The notes below the pieces were generated by a model. It searched no databases and was not told the DNA's origin. It saw only the letters and a program-made list of their open reading frames with translations. Shown here one piece after another: positions 1-6,177 of a DNA stretch of 8,875 nucleotides. The first letter of the stretch is position 1. The number at the start of each line of letters is the position of its first letter. A program made the position numbers and the translations under genes. The DNA is from JBCDCU01 sp039180865 (GTDB taxonomy: Bacteria > Pseudomonadota > Alphaproteobacteria > Rhizobiales > JACESI01). The stretch is from contig JBCDCZ010000188.1 of NCBI GenBank assembly GCA_039180865.1, positions 1-8,875 of the forward strand. The letters are read 5' to 3'.

Positions 1-52
1 GGTTTTACGGGCCGATTTTTCGACCAATATCGGGGCTCGTCGGCCCTGAAGA

Positions 53-1312
53 CTATTCAGCCTGCGCTGTCTGTCCCGGCTGGCGGGCCACATCGATTGA
101 CGATTGACGCTCAGCGTCCGCACTCTGGCTCGCGTCTTCGGCGTCCTCTTCAATCGGATTTCCAGCAACATCGCGCGGCGTGATCGCCTGATTTGGCCTC
201 AGCCGCTCATTACCGCGCACCACAACAAATTCACCAACCTCGAGACCGGACAAAACTTCGATCTTGCCTTCATTGGCGGCACCAATCCGGACACCGCGCG
301 GGACCGCCTTGCCGCCTTCAGCAACAAACACCCGCCACTCTCCCTGAAGGCCCTGAATGAGCGCATCCTTGGGAACGAAGACCGCTTCGCGCGGCGCGCT
401 TGTCGGAACTTTCACCGTTACGGACTTGTTATCAGCAAGAAGGACGGGAGGAAGGTCGCTCAGATCGGCTGAGAGCCTCACGGGCCGGGTCCTCGTCGAC
501 ACCGTCTCAGTCGGAAGAAGCGTACGCACATTCGCCTTGATGACGGTACCATCGAGAAAACGCACATCCATCTCACGGCCGATTTCGACGCCGGTCAAAA
601 GCTCAACCGGCATATCGACCAGAACTTCCAGACCGCCGAGATCAAGGAGTTGCCCAATCGAACCGCCCAGCACCATGAACTGGCCGGGCTGGACATCTTT
701 TGAAATGATCACGCTATCGAAAGGCGCTTTGATGACCGAATGAACATCGTCATGAACGGCGCGCGCCACTGCCGCTTCGGCGACCGCGACCTGAGCCTGC
801 GCGCGGGCAAGTTCGCTCAGCGCTTCGGCGGCCTGTTGTTCCAGATCTTCAAAGGTCCCGCGCGAGAAAGCAGCACTATCGCGCAGTCTTTCCTGCCTCT
901 GGAAGGCGAGTTGGTTGCGTTTGAGGCGTGCTTCGGCAACGGCAACGCCAGCCTTTGCGGCCTCTAAAGCTGCCTGTGTGTTCTTTACTTCGATTTTGAC
1001 GAGGGCATCGTCAAGGCGGACAAGGTCTTCGCCTTGTTTGACCGTGTCTCCAATGTCGAAGAGAACCTCCTCGACGATCCCTGGACGCCTTGTTGCAACG
1101 GAGGATTCAACCGTTCCGACCAGACGGCCAATGACCGGCGTTGTATCGGCGACGGACACAGAGACGATCGGCTCGACAATGACTTCGGCGGGCCGTCCTT
1201 GTGCAAAAGCCGGACTCGGCGCGAAGATCAGGCTTCCAACCGCGATCGCAAAGACAAACGTTGTAATTGAACAATATCTGCTGACACTTTGCGTGCCGCG
1301 TCGTTTTGACAT
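53..1312 (-). CDS. RND efflux periplasmic adaptor subunit (membrane fusion protein, HlyD/AcrA family)
   Basis: This is the periplasmic adaptor that would link an inner-membrane RND permease to an outer-membrane channel in a tripartite efflux pump. The 419-residue length is normal for the family. Residues 1-37 form a Sec signal peptide: a basic start (KRR), a hydrophobic core and an AFA cleavage site before Q38. A lipoyl half-domain follows (about 70-103, with RRPGIVEEVLFDIGDTVKQG), then a long Ala/Glu/Gln-rich coiled-coil hairpin (about 104-195), the second lipoyl half (IKAPFDSVI and QPGQ), a beta-barrel region (about 230-310) and a membrane-proximal domain ending near RPNQAITP. The last 35 or so residues are acidic and Gln-rich and look disordered. 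The ATG is preceded by AGAGGG about six bases upstream. It lacks a lipobox, so it is probably not a lipoprotein. It lies 173 bases downstream of the hydrolase gene on the same strand. The permease is not visible but could start beyond position 1. Substrate unknown. Confidence 0.9.
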   Translation of the reverse strand: MSKRRGTQSVSRYCSITTFVFAIAVGSLIFAPSPAFAQGRPAEVIVEPIVSVSVADTTPVIGRLVGTVESSVATRRPGIVEEVLFDIGDTVKQGEDLVRLDDALVKIEVKNTQAALEAAKAGVAVAEARLKRNQLAFQRQERLRDSAAFSRGTFEDLEQQAAEALSELARAQAQVAVAEAAVARAVHDDVHSVIKAPFDSVIISKDVQPGQFMVLGGSIGQLLDLGGLEVLVDMPVELLTGVEIGREMDVRFLDGTVIKANVRTLLPTETVSTRTRPVRLSADLSDLPPVLLADNKSVTVKVPTSAPREAVFVPKDALIQGLQGEWRVFVAEGGKAVPRGVRIGAANEGKIEVLSGLEVGEFVVVRGNERLRPNQAITPRDVAGNPIEEDAEDASQSADAERQSSIDVARQPGQTAQAE

Positions 1313-1357
1313 TCTCAGCCCTCTTGAATGGTTTCTGAACGCTATACGCCCAAATAC

Positions 1358-1416
1358 AGAAATAGTTCAGATTCGCATCCGAACAATCTGGTGAACACAC
1401 TGTTATCGACATTGTG
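1358..1416 (-). promoter_or_regulatory. Possible promoter/operator region of the RND adaptor gene
   Basis: The gap between the hydrolase stop and the adaptor start holds two dyads. CAGATT (1368-1373) and AATCTG (1385-1390) form a perfect 6-bp inverted repeat with an 11-base spacer. An imperfect palindrome spans 1396-1416, with 7 of 10 pairs symmetric and the core TGTTATCGACA. Read on the minus strand, TTGTTC (1386-1381) followed 16 bases later by TATTTC (1364-1359) is a weak sigma70-like pair. No convincing terminator separates the hydrolase from the adaptor, so read-through is also possible. The promoter is a weak match and the regulator is unknown. Confidence 0.25.
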
Positions 1417-1485
1417 AAGGGGTTTGGGCTGCGGCCGAGGGCTCAGCGCTACGCCCATTGCGTCCGGTTTTCCGGGATTTCGGTT

Positions 1486-2535
1486 TCAGCCGTCCCGAAA
1501 TTCGGCCGGGCTTGCCGCATCCGGCCCGTCTATTCGCCAGCCACGAAGGGTCCAGTTGATGTTGAGCTCGATCAGGCGGTCTCGGCTCGGCACGCCAGCC
1601 GATGTCCGCCAGTTGGGAAAGGCATCGACGATCCGGTTTTTGATGCGTTGGACGCCTTCGGACGTGACGGCCCCTCCACCGCGCTCCAATTCATTTTCAA
1701 CAAGGGATCTGAACGTTTCAAGATATGCGATCTCGTCGCGTATGAGCTCATCAAAGTCACCCGCGGGGCCATGACCCGGAGCAATCGTTTCGGCTTCGGG
1801 GAAGCGCGCGCGAAGACCTTTCAGCTGCGTGAGCCAGCTGTCGATCTCACCTTGATAGAACACCGGCGTCGTCTGGTTGTTCACCAGGTCTGCTGTAAAA
1901 AGGACCCGATCTTCAGGGTAATAAAGCAACGTCGTTTCAAGGGCCTCATTGCTGCGCAGAACCGTCGGCTCGATCGTCACCCCGCCACTTTCAAATGTGA
2001 CGCCATCGAAAAGGCCGGTGTCCGGCACCGGGATCTCTTTTGGGATATCAGTGCCGAAATCCTTAATACGGTTTGCATAAAAACCATGCTCGTCGTTCTC
2101 AATCACCCGATGAACCGTACGCGTTGCGAAAGCCGGCGCATTACCGGACGCTGCACGATAGGTCGCAAGCCCACCGTAATGATCGCTATGCATGTGAGTG
2201 ATGAGGACGGCATCGATGTTTTCCGTTGAGCGTCCCGTGAGAGCCCGGAACCGACCCAATGCATCCTCCGCCTCGGGGATGCGCCACAACGTGTCGATTG
2301 CGACCGTCCCTTCAAGACCTTTGACATAATATGCGTTAATCGAATGATTGCGGACAGAATCGACCGTATAGCCTTTCACGCGGTCGGATATGTCTATTGC
2401 CCCTTTCGTGGCTTGCGTCGGTCCTGTGAGCCCTCTTGCCTGTGCAGCGGCCGGTTGAATAAACGGCGCGGCAATCGAGGTAGCGGCGGAGGCGGCACCT
2501 GCGGCTGTAGCGGCGACAAATTGGCGGCGGTTCAT
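1486..2535 (-). CDS. Tat-exported metallo-beta-lactamase-fold hydrolase
   Basis: Predicted zinc-dependent hydrolase of the metallo-beta-lactamase fold, 349 residues from the chosen start. An ATG 24 bases further upstream would add eight residues. I prefer the inner ATG because AAAGGA sits eight bases before it and because it puts the twin-arginine motif (NRRQFV, residues 2-7) at the N-terminus. An Ala-rich core follows, with cleavage likely after AAAQA near residue 33, so the enzyme probably acts in the periplasm after folding with its metal. The metal motif THMHSDHYGG gives H114, H116, D118 and H119. D216 (VLFTADLV) and H255 (APGHGPAG) complete a binuclear site. Where most family members have a His in motif 3, this protein has NEALE (196-200), resembling the Glu ligands of SDS-type alkylsulfatases. 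The substrate cannot be read from sequence; a quinoprotein-relay-like or alkylsulfatase-like role are alternatives. It follows the TetR gene by 53 bases on the same strand and is probably cotranscribed with it. Confidence 0.85.
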   Translation of the reverse strand: MNRRQFVAATAAGAASAATSIAAPFIQPAAAQARGLTGPTQATKGAIDISDRVKGYTVDSVRNHSINAYYVKGLEGTVAIDTLWRIPEAEDALGRFRALTGRSTENIDAVLITHMHSDHYGGLATYRAASGNAPAFATRTVHRVIENDEHGFYANRIKDFGTDIPKEIPVPDTGLFDGVTFESGGVTIEPTVLRSNEALETTLLYYPEDRVLFTADLVNNQTTPVFYQGEIDSWLTQLKGLRARFPEAETIAPGHGPAGDFDELIRDEIAYLETFRSLVENELERGGGAVTSEGVQRIKNRIVDAFPNWRTSAGVPSRDRLIELNINWTLRGWRIDGPDAASPAEFRDG

Positions 2536-2588
2536 GCGATCAGTCCTTTCAGTCGGCATAAGGCAAGTGTTCGGTCGAAGCGCTCGCT

Positions 2589-3185
2589 TCAGGTGCGTGC
2601 GACTTTCGCGGCAAGCATTTCGATTGCCCCGTTTGCAAAATGTCGGCTTGCGCTTCCTGTCGGGTCCGAGCGGTAGAGGAACGGGATCGTGCGGGTGGCC
2701 CCGAAAAGGAAATCGCGGAGTTCGATTAGGTTTGTGGAAGCCGCGAGTTCGCCGTCTTCGACTGCCTGGTTCAAGCGCTTGCCAATCCTGTCGAGAAGCA
2801 ACCGGACTGTTTCCTGAACGGCCGATTGAACGTCCTTATCCTCATAAGGCATCTCGTTCATCGCGCATGTGGTGAGGCAACCCGCGACGTCTCCCGCTGC
2901 TGCAAGGCCTGCAAGTTGCCTATCGAAGACCGTGCGAAATCCCTCAACGAGACCGGTCCCTTCCAGAGCCTCCAAAAACTTCACCTCCACCGACCGAAAA
3001 TAGTCTTCCATGGCGGTCTGGAACAATGCCGATTTGCTGCCAAAACTGTTGTAGAGGCTCGAGCGTTGAAGACCCGTGTATTCCTCAATCTGGGAGAGGG
3101 ATGCGCCGTGAAAGCCGAAAGCTGTGAACGCCTTTACAAGACCTTGCCGGGCCCTCGTCTCATCGAATTGCCGTTTTCCAACCAT
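2589..3185 (-). CDS. TetR/AcrR family transcriptional regulator
   Basis: One-component repressor-type regulator of 198 residues, the usual TetR length. The N-terminal DNA-binding domain covers about residues 7-55, with the helix-turn-helix at about 29-48 (SLSQIEEYTGLQRSSLYNSF) and the typical FGSK turn after it. The rest is an all-helical ligand-binding and dimerisation domain containing GCLTTCAMNE, a segment similar to the GCL-type motif in many AcrR-like proteins, but the ligand cannot be predicted. The ATG at 3185 has only a weak AGGT about ten bases upstream. It diverges from the SDR gene across 77 bases containing a strong palindrome, so it probably represses both itself and the SDR. The hydrolase gene lies 53 bases downstream, and an RND adaptor follows; TetR regulators often sit next to such efflux genes. 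Confidence 0.92.
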   Translation of the reverse strand: MVGKRQFDETRARQGLVKAFTAFGFHGASLSQIEEYTGLQRSSLYNSFGSKSALFQTAMEDYFRSVEVKFLEALEGTGLVEGFRTVFDRQLAGLAAAGDVAGCLTTCAMNEMPYEDKDVQSAVQETVRLLLDRIGKRLNQAVEDGELAASTNLIELRDFLFGATRTIPFLYRSDPTGSASRHFANGAIEMLAAKVART

Positions 3186-3220
3186 GATTTTTTTACCTAC
3201 GATCTTGTACTCTTCGGTTC

Positions 3221-3249
3221 ATGATGCCATTTTGTATCGATCATTACAA
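3221..3249 (-). promoter_or_regulatory. Candidate sigma70 promoter of the TetR gene
   Basis: On the minus strand TTGTAA (3249-3244) is followed by a 17-base spacer and CATCAT (3226-3221), matching the -35 and -10 consensus at 5 of 6 and 4 of 6 positions. The -35 box lies inside the 3227-3254 palindrome, so a regulator bound there would block it. The match is seen in the sequence; use as a promoter is inferred. Confidence 0.4.
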
Positions 3250-3254
3250 GATGG
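3227..3254. promoter_or_regulatory. 28-bp imperfect palindrome, probable TetR operator
   Basis: The left arm (3227-3240) and right arm (3241-3254) are symmetric at 11 of 14 base pairs. The core is TTGTATCGATCATTACAA (3232-3249), flanked by CCAT on the left and ATGG on the right. The site lies in the gap between the divergent TetR and SDR genes. It covers the likely -35 box of the TetR promoter and reaches the edge of the SDR ribosome binding site. Size and location fit TetR-family operators, so autoregulation together with control of the SDR is likely. Confidence 0.65.
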
Positions 3255-3262
3255 AGAAGAAA

Positions 3263-4039
3263 ATGAAATCGTTGGATGGAAAGATCGCGCTCATCACAGG
3301 CGGCGGGCAAGGTATCGGACGCGCAACGGCACGACAGATTGCTGAAGACGGTGCGGTCGTCATCATTGCCAACAGGAATGAAGAAGCAGGACGTGCGGTT
3401 GAGCAGGAGCTTGCCGCTGCCGGGCATGACGTCTCCTTCGTCCGCACAGATGTGACGAAGGAAGCGGACGTTGAAGACCTGCTGGCCTTTGTTTCTGAAA
3501 AATACGGACGCCTCGATATCGCCTTCAACAATGCGGGCACCATGCACGCGGCGGCCCCTGTCGACCAGATTTCCGAGAGGGAGTTCGATCACGTATTCGA
3601 TGTGAACGTCAAAGGGGTTTGGCTCTGCATGAAAGCGGAGATTCCCCTGATGATGAAGAATGGCTCCGGTGCGATCATCAATACGGCGTCTGTTCTTGGA
3701 TTGACGGCGGTTCCAAACAACGCCGCCTATGTGGCGAGCAAACATGCGGTCATCGGACTGACGCGGGCAGCCGCGCTGGAATATGGCTCGAAGGGAATTC
3801 GCATCAATGCGTTGAGCCCGGCCCTCACGAACACCGAAATGGCGAAAGAAGGCCTTCTGAAAGGCAACACTGCAGAGGAAGAAATTGCTGCCAAGGAAGC
3901 CGCGATGCGCGCGCATCCGATCGGGCGGATCGGAGAACCGGAGGATATGGCGGCTGCAGTGTCGTGGCTTGCGAGTGACGCGTCTTCTTTTGTGATCGGT
4001 CAAAGCATCAATGTGGATGGAGGATGGACCGTTCAGTAG
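3263..4039 (+). CDS. Short-chain dehydrogenase/reductase (classical SDR)
   Basis: NAD(P)-dependent oxidoreductase of the classical SDR family, 258 residues from the chosen start, which is typical. The fold is visible in order: TGGGQGIG nucleotide-binding motif (12-19), NNAG (89-92), structural Asn in NVKG (115), catalytic Ser143 (TASVLG), Tyr156 and Lys160 (YVASK), and a C-terminal FVIGQSINVDGGW. After the second strand the sequence is ANRN rather than an acidic residue, and the Arg suggests NADP(H) preference (inference). I chose the ATG at 3263 because GGAG at 3253-3256 lies six bases before it and because MKSLDGKIALITG is the normal N-terminus. In-frame ATGs at 3221 and 3251 have no good ribosome binding site and fall in or beside the palindrome. 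It diverges from the TetR gene and is probably induced when that repressor releases. The substrate is unknown; the family acts on secondary alcohols, ketones and sugars. Confidence 0.93.
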   Translation: MKSLDGKIALITGGGQGIGRATARQIAEDGAVVIIANRNEEAGRAVEQELAAAGHDVSFVRTDVTKEADVEDLLAFVSEKYGRLDIAFNNAGTMHAAAPVDQISEREFDHVFDVNVKGVWLCMKAEIPLMMKNGSGAIINTASVLGLTAVPNNAAYVASKHAVIGLTRAAALEYGSKGIRINALSPALTNTEMAKEGLLKGNTAEEEIAAKEAAMRAHPIGRIGEPEDMAAAVSWLASDASSFVIGQSINVDGGWTVQ

Positions 4040-4177
4040 AGGCGGATGGACCGGGAGGTGAGACACATGATCGGCCGCGCTCTGTGTCTCTTTCCTGTCG
4101 CGAAACACCGGATATTCAGGCAAGCGCTGGCGTGGGCGCGGATCATCAAACATCCGCTCGTTCTGCCCGTGACAATG

Positions 4178-4198
4178 GGCTCGACATCTCGTCGAGCC
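4178..4198. other. Perfect 8-bp hairpin between convergent genes
   Basis: GGCTCGAC (4178-4185) and GTCGAGCC (4191-4198) form a perfect stem around a five-base loop ATCTC. It lies in the 216-base gap between the convergent SDR and SnoaL-like genes, where a terminator is expected. Neither side has a clear run of T, so it is either a weak bidirectional terminator or a stem that blocks 3' decay. I see no supported gene in this gap. Confidence 0.4.
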
Positions 4199-4255
4199 AA
4201 TCATCGCAAGGCTTGCATTTGGTTTCGCCGAGCGGACCGTCAGCAGAGTAAAGGA

Positions 4256-4798
4256 TCAGGCCGCTTCGTAAGCCTGATAGGCGTTGGGCCCCTGCCCGGA
4301 ACGGTGTTCGGTTTCCAGGATAACGCCCTCATATTTGACGCCGCTGGTGAGATGTTCATGGGCGATTTTCCAGACGCCATCGACCCTGCGCCATCCATGG
4401 GTTGAATGTTGCGCCGGATAAGCCGCCCCGTCCGGCGTAATGATTGAGCCGTACCAGGTGAAGGCGGTCCAGGCGAGATCGCCGCTTACTTCCACGCGAT
4501 CAACTTCGATCAGGTTCATGATGAATCCGGGGAAATTGGTGTTGATTTCGCGTTCCCAGATTCGCCGGTACGTCGCAAAGCCGAACCATTTTGTATCGCG
4601 CTCGGCATAGTTGTCATAAGCGATCAGATCGTCGGCGCCTTGAACATAGAGATCCTCATAGCCGGTGAGCGTATAGGGTTGAGGGCCAGGTGAGAAAAGG
4701 TGCTGCCATTTTGCTATCCGCTCGAGAATGGCGCGCACGTCCGGATCATCGCGCACGACAGCTTCCGATATGAGAAGTGCAAGTTGGTTCTGGGTCAT
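4256..4798 (-). CDS. SnoaL-like / NTF2-like domain protein
   Basis: A 180-residue protein of the NTF2-like superfamily, probably of the SnoaL or DUF4440 type: a small cone-shaped alpha+beta barrel with a hydrophobic pocket. Members act as cyclases, isomerases, dehydratases or simple ligand binders, so the reaction is not known here. Evidence is the N-terminal helical stretch, the central FGFATYRRIWE segment, the strand pattern VEVSGDLAWTAFTW, and the terminal HGWRRVDGVWKIAHEHLTS, a classical ending of this fold. There is no signal peptide or membrane segment, so it is cytoplasmic. The ATG is preceded by a good AAGGAG (4811-4806 on the minus strand). It is divergent from the LysR gene and is the obvious candidate target of that regulator. 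It converges on the SDR gene, with which it might share a pathway (inference). Confidence 0.82.
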   Translation of the reverse strand: MTQNQLALLISEAVVRDDPDVRAILERIAKWQHLFSPGPQPYTLTGYEDLYVQGADDLIAYDNYAERDTKWFGFATYRRIWEREINTNFPGFIMNLIEVDRVEVSGDLAWTAFTWYGSIITPDGAAYPAQHSTHGWRRVDGVWKIAHEHLTSGVKYEGVILETEHRSGQGPNAYQAYEAA

Positions 4799-4880
4799 GT
4801 CCTGTCTCCTTCGTCTGTGGTGTAGGAGACATGGAAATGCGGGTTCAGCCGCTCAAAGACTGTTTTTGGAAGAGTTGTGT

Positions 4881-4935
4881 CGCAATTGGTCTGATCTTGC
4901 GGACGCAATGATCCGCAAACACCTCTTCAAGGTGT
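4881..4935. promoter_or_regulatory. Inverted-repeat cluster between LysR and SnoaL-like genes
   Basis: TTGCGGA (4897-4903) and TCCGCAA (4912-4918) are perfect inverted repeats with an eight-base spacer. Further CGCAA copies lie at 4881 and 4904, so the TTGCG/CGCAA word occurs four times in under 40 bases. A second dyad follows, ACACCT (4919-4924) with AGGTGT (4930-4935). LysR regulators usually bind such dyads between themselves and a divergent target. The even-length dyad at 4897-4918 is not a textbook T-N11-A box, so the assignment is an inference. Confidence 0.4.
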
Positions 4936-4998
4936 CTGTTGGGGCAAGCGTCTTTTTGAAGACTCCCTGCACGCACCAACCCGTTCCAACGCGCACAA

Positions 4999-5013
4999 GG
5001 GGATATTGTCCCC
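4999..5013. promoter_or_regulatory. Small dyad upstream of the LysR start
   Basis: GGGGA (4999-5003) and TCCCC (5009-5013) form a perfect five-base inverted repeat around TATTG, ending 27 bases before the LysR ATG. Its position would suit autoregulation or a short hairpin in the leader. It is short enough to occur by chance. Confidence 0.25.
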
Positions 5014-5040
5014 AAACCATGACTTGAAGGGACGAAACGC

Positions 5041-5958
5041 ATGCATTTCGATCTGCGCCAACTTCGCTATTTCGTAGCCGTCGCGCGTCACGAACATGTT
5101 GGCCGCGCGGCTGAAGAGCTGAACATTTCGCAATCCCCGCTCAGCCGGCAGATCCAGCAACTTGAGGGCCAGCTCGGCTTCGAACTCTTTGTGCGCGAGA
5201 AACAGCGGATCTATCTCACGACCGGCGGCCGCCATTTTCTGGTCGAAGCCGAGGGATTGCTCAATCATGCCCGGACGGTTGAAAGCCGCGCTGCGGCGCT
5301 CGCTGTGGGACGCACAGGATCCGTGCGCATCGGCTTCGTCGAAGGCGCGGTCTATAGCAGTGATCTTCCGCGCCTATCCAAGATCTGGCGCGAAACGGCA
5401 CCTGATGCGCATTTTGAATATCAGCTCGCCCGGTCGAGCCAACAGTTGGAGCGGCTTCAGACACGCGAGCTCGACCTCTGCCTTACCTATTCAATGCCGC
5501 GCGACAAAGACGGGCTGGACGCTCATCTTCTGACGCGTGAACCTTTCCTGCTCGCAGGTGCTGATAGTCACCCGGCGCTCGCCGATCCAAGCCGGGCGGA
5601 TCCCGACCGTCTTGACGGGGAGACGTTCATTGCAACTCCCGCTGACGTTAATCCGCGCTTTCGCGCGGCTTTACTGGAGGCAGCGGGGGCTTACGGCTTC
5701 GTGCCGGATATCCGCTACGAGATCACTGAGGAAGCCCGCTTGTTCGCGATGGCTGCGGCTGGTGCGGGCCTGACCCTTGCTCAAGCTTCAATGCGAACCG
5801 TAAAGCTGCCCGGCCTCGCCTTTGCCGATCTGCCCGGATTCAGGCTTTCCGTATCCGTCTACCTCGTCTGGCGGCGACACGAAGGATGCCCGCTCGTGCA
5901 GCGCTTGCGCGACATTGCGACGGACCCTTTGGACGCAGCGAAAGTGTCACTGTGCTAG
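5041..5958 (+). CDS. LysR family transcriptional regulator
   Basis: A 305-residue LysR-type regulator of normal length. The N-terminal winged helix-turn-helix covers about residues 3-62 (LRQLRYFVAVARHEHVGRAA, then LNISQSPLSRQIQQLEGQLG and LFVR). A linker helix runs to about residue 90. The effector-binding domain has the two-lobe periplasmic-binding-protein fold, starting at SVRIGFVEG and containing LDLCLTY, FIATPADVNP and the glycine-rich AAAGAGLTLAQ. It is cytoplasmic and probably acts as a tetramer. A short GAAGGGAC lies about seven bases before the ATG. It diverges from the SnoaL-like gene, the usual arrangement of a LysR protein and its target, with dyads in the gap. The inducer cannot be predicted. 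The gene downstream (6178) is on the same strand but 219 bases away and probably has its own signals. Confidence 0.93.
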   Translation: MHFDLRQLRYFVAVARHEHVGRAAEELNISQSPLSRQIQQLEGQLGFELFVREKQRIYLTTGGRHFLVEAEGLLNHARTVESRAAALAVGRTGSVRIGFVEGAVYSSDLPRLSKIWRETAPDAHFEYQLARSSQQLERLQTRELDLCLTYSMPRDKDGLDAHLLTREPFLLAGADSHPALADPSRADPDRLDGETFIATPADVNPRFRAALLEAAGAYGFVPDIRYEITEEARLFAMAAAGAGLTLAQASMRTVKLPGLAFADLPGFRLSVSVYLVWRRHEGCPLVQRLRDIATDPLDAAKVSLC

Positions 5959-6002
5959 AAACGACTTCGAGCGGACGCGGTGTCATTGAGACCTTTTGCG
6001 AC

Positions 6003-6149
6003 TTGGTTTGGATAAAATCGGTCTTTGAAGGTGAGTGCGCTTCCCACCATCCTAACGGTGAGATGCGCGTGAGAGCAATCTCAGACCAAAATCCCGATAG
6101 CGGCATGCCCCCCGGCGTTCGATCTCACGCGCCTCATAGACCAAACCAA
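6003..6149 (+). other. Nested long-range inverted repeats upstream of the secreted-protein gene
   Basis: Two perfect inverted repeats are nested in this intergenic region. The outer pair is TTGGTTTGG (6003-6011) with CCAAACCAA (6141-6149). The inner pair is GCGCGTGAGA (6065-6074) with TCTCACGCGC (6123-6132). An alternative local hairpin pairs TGAGAT (6059-6064) with ATCTCA (6078-6083), and AGACCAAA occurs twice (6083-6090 and 6138-6145). The pairs are compatible with one folded RNA ending about 28 bases before the next start codon. I do not recognise a known riboswitch or small RNA class. Confidence 0.4.
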
Positions 6150-6177
6150 CCACCTATCCCAAAAACGGAATGATCCC

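Noticed and set aside
1466..1477. CCGG-TTTT-CCGG hairpin after the hydrolase as a terminator
   Set aside because: The stem is only four base pairs and lacks a U-tract, so it is too weak to call.
1414..2229. Long plus-strand open frame of 271 codons
   Set aside because: It lies entirely opposite the metallo-beta-lactamase-fold gene, which has clear motifs, and its own translation shows no family features.
3221..3262. Earlier SDR starts at 3221 or 3251
   Set aside because: They add residues not normal for the family, lack a ribosome binding site and place coding sequence over the palindrome, while 3263 has a good site.
3197..4204. Long minus-strand open frame of 335 codons
   Set aside because: It is the complement of the SDR gene, rich in Arg, His and Cys as expected for a shadow frame, and would run across the TetR/SDR operator region.
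4067..4405. Small plus-strand gene after the SDR
   Set aside because: Despite a good ribosome-binding-like sequence, the product shows no recognisable features and overlaps the end of the SnoaL-like gene; kept only as a low-interest finding.
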